The notes under the pieces: generated by a model | What the model saw: only the letters and a program-made list of their open reading frames with translations | Told to the model about the DNA's origin: nothing | Databases searched by the model: none | Position numbers and translations under genes: made by a program | In this document: piece after piece, positions 48,121 through 50,684 of the stretch | Position numbering within the stretch: position 1 is the first letter of the stretch | Layout: every line of letters starts with the position of its first letter | From: Gallibacterium anatis DSM 16844 = F 149 | GTDB lineage: Bacteria > Pseudomonadota > Gammaproteobacteria > Enterobacterales > Pasteurellaceae | Direction: 5' to 3' | NCBI RefSeq assembly: GCF_000379785.1 | Contig: NZ_KB903675.1 | Coordinates: 1 to 50,684, forward strand | Length of the DNA: 50,684 bases

Positions 48121-49608
48121 TTATTCTTCATTTCCGAACCAGCAAATATTACGTGCTGCCATAATCAATTGAGCCGCCTGTTCTGCCGATAATCCTTCGA
48201 TATCCGCTAAATCATCAACTCCCTGTTCGGCAAGTTCTTCCAATGTGGTAATTTTCTTTTCAGCCAACTTCACAGCCAAATGACGGTTCATTCCATCCAA
48301 TTTCAGTAAAGCCTCTTCCACATCAATATTTGCCAATGCTTCTTCTTCTGCCAATGCAATTTTTGTCAATGCTTCTTTCGCTCTATTGCGTAACTCTTCG
48401 GCAAGATCTTCATCAAAACCGTCAATTTCTAGCAACTCATCAATCGGTACATACGCAATCTCTTCCAAATTTCTGAAACCTTCTTCAGTCAGAAGATTGG
48501 CAAAATCTTCATCAATATCAAGCGCTTCCATAAATAAGTTCATTGTTTTTTGATTCTCAGCCTGATGTTGGTTTTCTAAATCATCACTGCTCATTACATT
48601 TAATTTCCAACCAGTAAGACGAGAAGCTAAATTCACATTCTGCCCATTACGCCCAATAGCTTGTGCCAAATTAGCGGCTTCAACTGCAATATCCATTGAT
48701 TTTTTGTCTTCATCCACCACAATGGAAACTACATCTGCCGGAGCCATCGCATTAATCACAAATTGTGCCGGATTGTCATCCCAAAGCACGATATCCACAC
48801 GTTCGCCATCCAGTTCATTGGTAATAGCTTGAACGCGCGCACCACGCATACCAACACAAGCACCAACTGGATCAATTCGCTTATCGTGGCTCTTCACTGC
48901 AATTTTGGCTCGCACACCAGCATCACGCGTTGCCGCTTTAATTTCAATCACGCCCTCACCAATTTCTGGTACTTCAATTTTGAATAACTCAATCAACATT
49001 TCCGGTTTAGAACGGGTTACGAAAAGTTGAGGCCCTTTCGTATCAGCATTGACTTTATATAACACACCACGCACACGATCTCCTGCACGGAAATTTTCAC
49101 GTGGTAACAAATCTTCACGCAGAATAATTGCTTCAGCTTGGTTTCCTAGATCAAGGATAACATTTTCACGATTTACTTTTTTTACAATACCAGTGATGAT
49201 TTCACCTTCACGTTCTTTGAATTGTTCAACCACTTTATTACGTTCAGCATCGCGAATTTTAGCACTGATAACCTGACGCACAGTTTGCATTGTAATACGA
49301 TCAAAAGGAATAGATTCAATTTCATCTTCAATATATTCACCTAATTGAATTTCCGGTTCTTCTATTTGTGCCGCTTCTAACGTAATTTCTTTGGTTGGGT
49401 GGGTCACATGTTCTACCACTAACCAACGACGAAAAGTAACAAAATCACCGTTTTTTTGATCAATTGAAACACGTACATCAATATCTTGTTCATATTTTTT
49501 CTTGGTTGAAATAGCGAGGGCACTTTCCAACGCTTCAAAAATTTTCTCTCGAGGTAATAACTTTTCGTTTGATACGGCTTCAGCCGCTAATAAAATTTCT
49601 TTACTCAT
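48121..49608 (-). CDS. nusA: Transcription termination/antitermination protein NusA
   Basis: The 495-residue protein has an N-terminal RNA-polymerase-binding domain, an S1 domain (about 135-200), two KH domains with [14 protein letters not shown] and [14 protein letters not shown], and two C-terminal acidic repeats (about 365-490). NusA controls pausing, termination and antitermination. It lies in the conserved rimP-nusA-infB order. Its operon leader has two terminators upstream of rimP, a likely point of autoregulation as known for E. coli. Confidence 0.97.
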   Translation of the reverse strand: MSKEILLAAEAVSNEKLLPREKIFEALESALAISTKKKYEQDIDVRVSIDQKNGDFVTFRRWLVVEHVTHPTKEITLEAAQIEEPEIQLGEYIEDEIESIPFDRITMQTVRQVISAKIRDAERNKVVEQFKEREGEIITGIVKKVNRENVILDLGNQAEAIILREDLLPRENFRAGDRVRGVLYKVNADTKGPQLFVTRSKPEMLIELFKIEVPEIGEGVIEIKAATRDAGVRAKIAVKSHDKRIDPVGACVGMRGARVQAITNELDGERVDIVLWDDNPAQFVINAMAPADVVSIVVDEDKKSMDIAVEAANLAQAIGRNGQNVNLASRLTGWKLNVMSSDDLENQHQAENQKTMNLFMEALDIDEDFANLLTEEGFRNLEEIAYVPIDELLEIDGFDEDLAEELRNRAKEALTKIALAEEEALANIDVEEALLKLDGMNRHLAVKLAEKKITTLEELAEQGVDDLADIEGLSAEQAAQLIMAARNICWFGNEE

Positions 49609-49640
49609 CTTTGTCTCTCTATCATCTCTTAAATTCTAAT

Positions 49641-50102
49641 TTAGAAGGAAATTTTCGGCACAATATTAGCTTTTTGAATGTTACTAAAAGCAAATACCTG
49701 TTCCTGTCCCTCTACGTTTAAAGTAATCATATCGCCATCAACTTTAACTAAATCACCTTGCCATTTTCGGCGACCTGACATTGCGATACGTAAATGAATT
49801 ACAACCTCTTCACCAACAAAACGTTGATAATGCGCTAAAGTAAATAAAGGGCGATCCAAGCCTGGTGATGACACTTCAAGGTTATATTTATCGCTAATCG
49901 GATCTTCAACATCCAAAATTGCGCCGACTTCACGACTCACATCACTACAATCATCAATAGTTACGCCATTTTCTTTATCTATATATAAACGGACTGTTGA
50001 ATAACGGCCGGCACGGGTACATTCGATCCCGAGCAGTTCAAACCCCATATCCTCAACAGTAGGTTGTAATAAATCTTGTAATTTTTGCTCTAGCGTTGCC
50101 AA
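49641..50102 (-). CDS. rimP: Ribosome maturation factor RimP
   Basis: This 153-residue protein assists 30S maturation. It has the family features [40 protein letters not shown] and [13 protein letters not shown], followed by a C-terminal SH3-like barrel. It is the first protein gene after metY and is followed by nusA after 32 bp. It is preceded by a hairpin with seven T residues at 50139-50158. Confidence 0.96.
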   Translation of the reverse strand: MATLEQKLQDLLQPTVEDMGFELLGIECTRAGRYSTVRLYIDKENGVTIDDCSDVSREVGAILDVEDPISDKYNLEVSSPGLDRPLFTLAHYQRFVGEEVVIHLRIAMSGRRKWQGDLVKVDGDMITLNVEGQEQVFAFSNIQKANIVPKISF

Positions 50103-50138
50103 AGATAATCTCCTTGTTAATTGTCAAAATTAAGGTAC

Positions 50139-50158
50139 AAAAAAAGGGCTTACAGCCC
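50139..50158 (-). terminator. Leader terminator between metY and rimP
   Basis: GGGCT (50146-50150) and AGCCC (50154-50158) form a short stem with a 3-nt loop; on the minus strand seven T follow. It is the second of two terminators between metY and rimP. Read-through is required for the operon unless another promoter lies downstream. Confidence 0.7.
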
Positions 50159-50217
50159 CGTTTCTTCGTGTTAACCAAACTGAACAAATAAATTTATCTA
50201 CTTAAATTTATTCCACA

Positions 50218-50235
50218 AAAAAACCCCTAACGGGG
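50218..50235 (-). terminator. Terminator directly after metY
   Basis: CCCC (50224-50227) and GGGG (50232-50235) form a short GC stem with a 4-nt loop. On the minus strand GGGG is followed by TTTTTTTGTGG. It lies about 45 bp beyond the tRNA 3' end. Confidence 0.65.
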
Positions 50236-50277
50236 CTTATCACTCTTAAAACTAAACCAATTTTAAACTGTTAAAAT

Positions 50278-50354
<77 letters not shown>

Positions 50355-50371
50355 TCCGAAATACGTGGCGT

Positions 50372-50399
50372 ATTATACATATATTTTTTGCTTGGGCAA
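50372..50399 (-). promoter_or_regulatory. Promoter of metY and the rimP operon
   Basis: On the minus strand TTGCCC (50399-50394) and a perfect TATAAT (50377-50372) are spaced by 16 bp. The -10 is followed by ACGCCACG, a GC-rich discriminator typical of growth-rate and stringently controlled stable-RNA promoters. The start would be a few bases before the tRNA 5' end, about 10 bp away. Confidence 0.8.
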
Positions 50400-50413
50400 G
50401 AGTTTTGTTGAAG

Positions 50414-50548
50414 TTTTTGCTGTGGCTACGCCTTGCATTGATACTTTGGTTTCGCCCAAAGGGCGACCCCATTTTACTGCGGCTGCGCCTTGCACTTCGT
50501 GCCGTTGCTAAAGCAACGTTCAACCCGTAGGGTTTGTAGTGATCCACT
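50414..50548. repeat. Tract of adjacent short hairpins and two direct repeats beside the IS
   Basis: Two similar 24-bp direct copies (TTTT-x-CTG-x-GGCT-x-CGCCTTGCA pattern) lie at 50414-50437 and 50471-50494. Short perfect hairpins follow one another: CGCCC/GGGCG at 50453-50465, GCAC/GTGC at 50492-50502, CGTTGCT/AGCAACG at 50503-50518, AACCC/GGGTT at 50522-50534, AGTG/CACT at 50538-50548. The tract is richer in G+C than its surroundings and contains no supported gene. Confidence 0.7.
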
Positions 50549-50684
50549 AAATCAGCAGTCCCTAATAGGTTTTTTCGCTAAAATTGGCGGTAATCCTTGA
50601 TTATAGCTATGCGGTCTCACCCTGTTATAGTAAAACACATACTGTTTAATATCTTCCTTGGCTTCATCTAATGAAGAATAACCG
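50540..50684 (-). mobile_element. IS3-family insertion sequence, right-hand fragment
   Basis: The last 145 bases hold the 3' end of an IS3-family element that continues past the right edge. Its outer end probably begins at TGATCCACTAAATCAG near 50540. This does not match the end of the left-hand IS beyond TGATC, so they are probably two different elements, though in the same orientation. The boundary is inferred. Confidence 0.6.
50552..50684 (-). CDS. IS3-family transposase OrfB, partial (C-terminal 44 codons)
   Basis: The visible C-terminus includes SSLDEAKEDIKQYVFYYN followed by RVRPHSYNQGLPPI, the end of the rve integrase core of IS3-family transposases (YYNxxRPHxxxxGLxP). It ends AKKPIRDC before a TGA stop. 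The catalytic DDE residues lie outside the window. The pattern is unlike the IS150-group C-terminus, in contrast to the left fragment. Confidence 0.75.
   Translation of the reverse strand, partial: GYSSLDEAKEDIKQYVFYYNRVRPHSYNQGLPPILAKKPIRDC

Overview
The window is a chromosomal segment of a Gammaproteobacterium, almost certainly a member of the Pasteurellaceae. The evidence is the gene content and order (yohJK/lrgAB next to a secreted nuclease and csdA-csdE; holD-rimI; ribD-nrdR; serB beside ytjB; metY-rimP-nusA-infB-rbfA-truB), OmpP2/OmpH-type porins with the mature start AVVYNQDGTK, a small Pasteurellaceae-type protein after yajQ, and moderately AT-rich DNA. The genus cannot be fixed from the sequence alone; DNA-uptake motifs of either known Pasteurellaceae dialect look unusually sparse.

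Layout. 1-264: left end of an IS3-family (IS150-like) element whose orfA runs off the window. 295-5815: lrgAB with a near-perfect CRP site, a secreted nuclease, csdA-csdE, and thrS with a leader hairpin that mimics a tRNA-Thr anticodon arm. 6012-14660: folE, holD-rimI, nrdR-ribD, hrpA, bioA. 14742-25400: ppiD, lon (heat-shock-type promoter), lpdA, aceF, aceE (pyruvate dehydrogenase complex). 25772-36680: rimO, msrAB, pepA, lptF-lptG, ytjB, serB, yajQ, a 55-codon gene, ligA. 36838-39450: an accessory pocket of toxin-antitoxin genes (mazEF-like, an orphan 40-residue ribbon-helix-helix gene, hicAB, tacAT), with related GAGGGCTAT hairpins between modules. 39541-43795: three OmpP2-like porin genes, the first two forming an inverted duplication around a 0.76-kb AT-rich region that holds a perfect 23-bp inverted repeat and a CRP/FNR-like palindrome. 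44051-50354: the translation/transcription operon truB-rbfA-infB-nusA-rimP led by initiator tRNA metY. 50400-50548: a tract of back-to-back short hairpins. 50540-50684: the 3' end of a second IS3-family transposase.

Most of the window is core housekeeping: protein synthesis and its control (thrS, metY, rimP, nusA, infB, rbfA, truB, rimI, rimO), protein quality control (lon, ppiD, pepA, msrAB), central carbon metabolism (aceEF-lpdA), cofactors (folE, ribD, bioA), envelope assembly (lptFG, porins) and DNA/RNA enzymes (ligA, holD, hrpA). The parts most worth a second look are regulatory or accessory: the thrS operator, the porin intergenic region with its possible invertible segment, the toxin-antitoxin pocket bounded by a duplicated ligA terminator, the self-insulating IS end and the hairpin array beside metY.

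All calls come from reading translated sequence and motifs by eye. No database search was run, so family assignments rest on recognised motifs and gene order.
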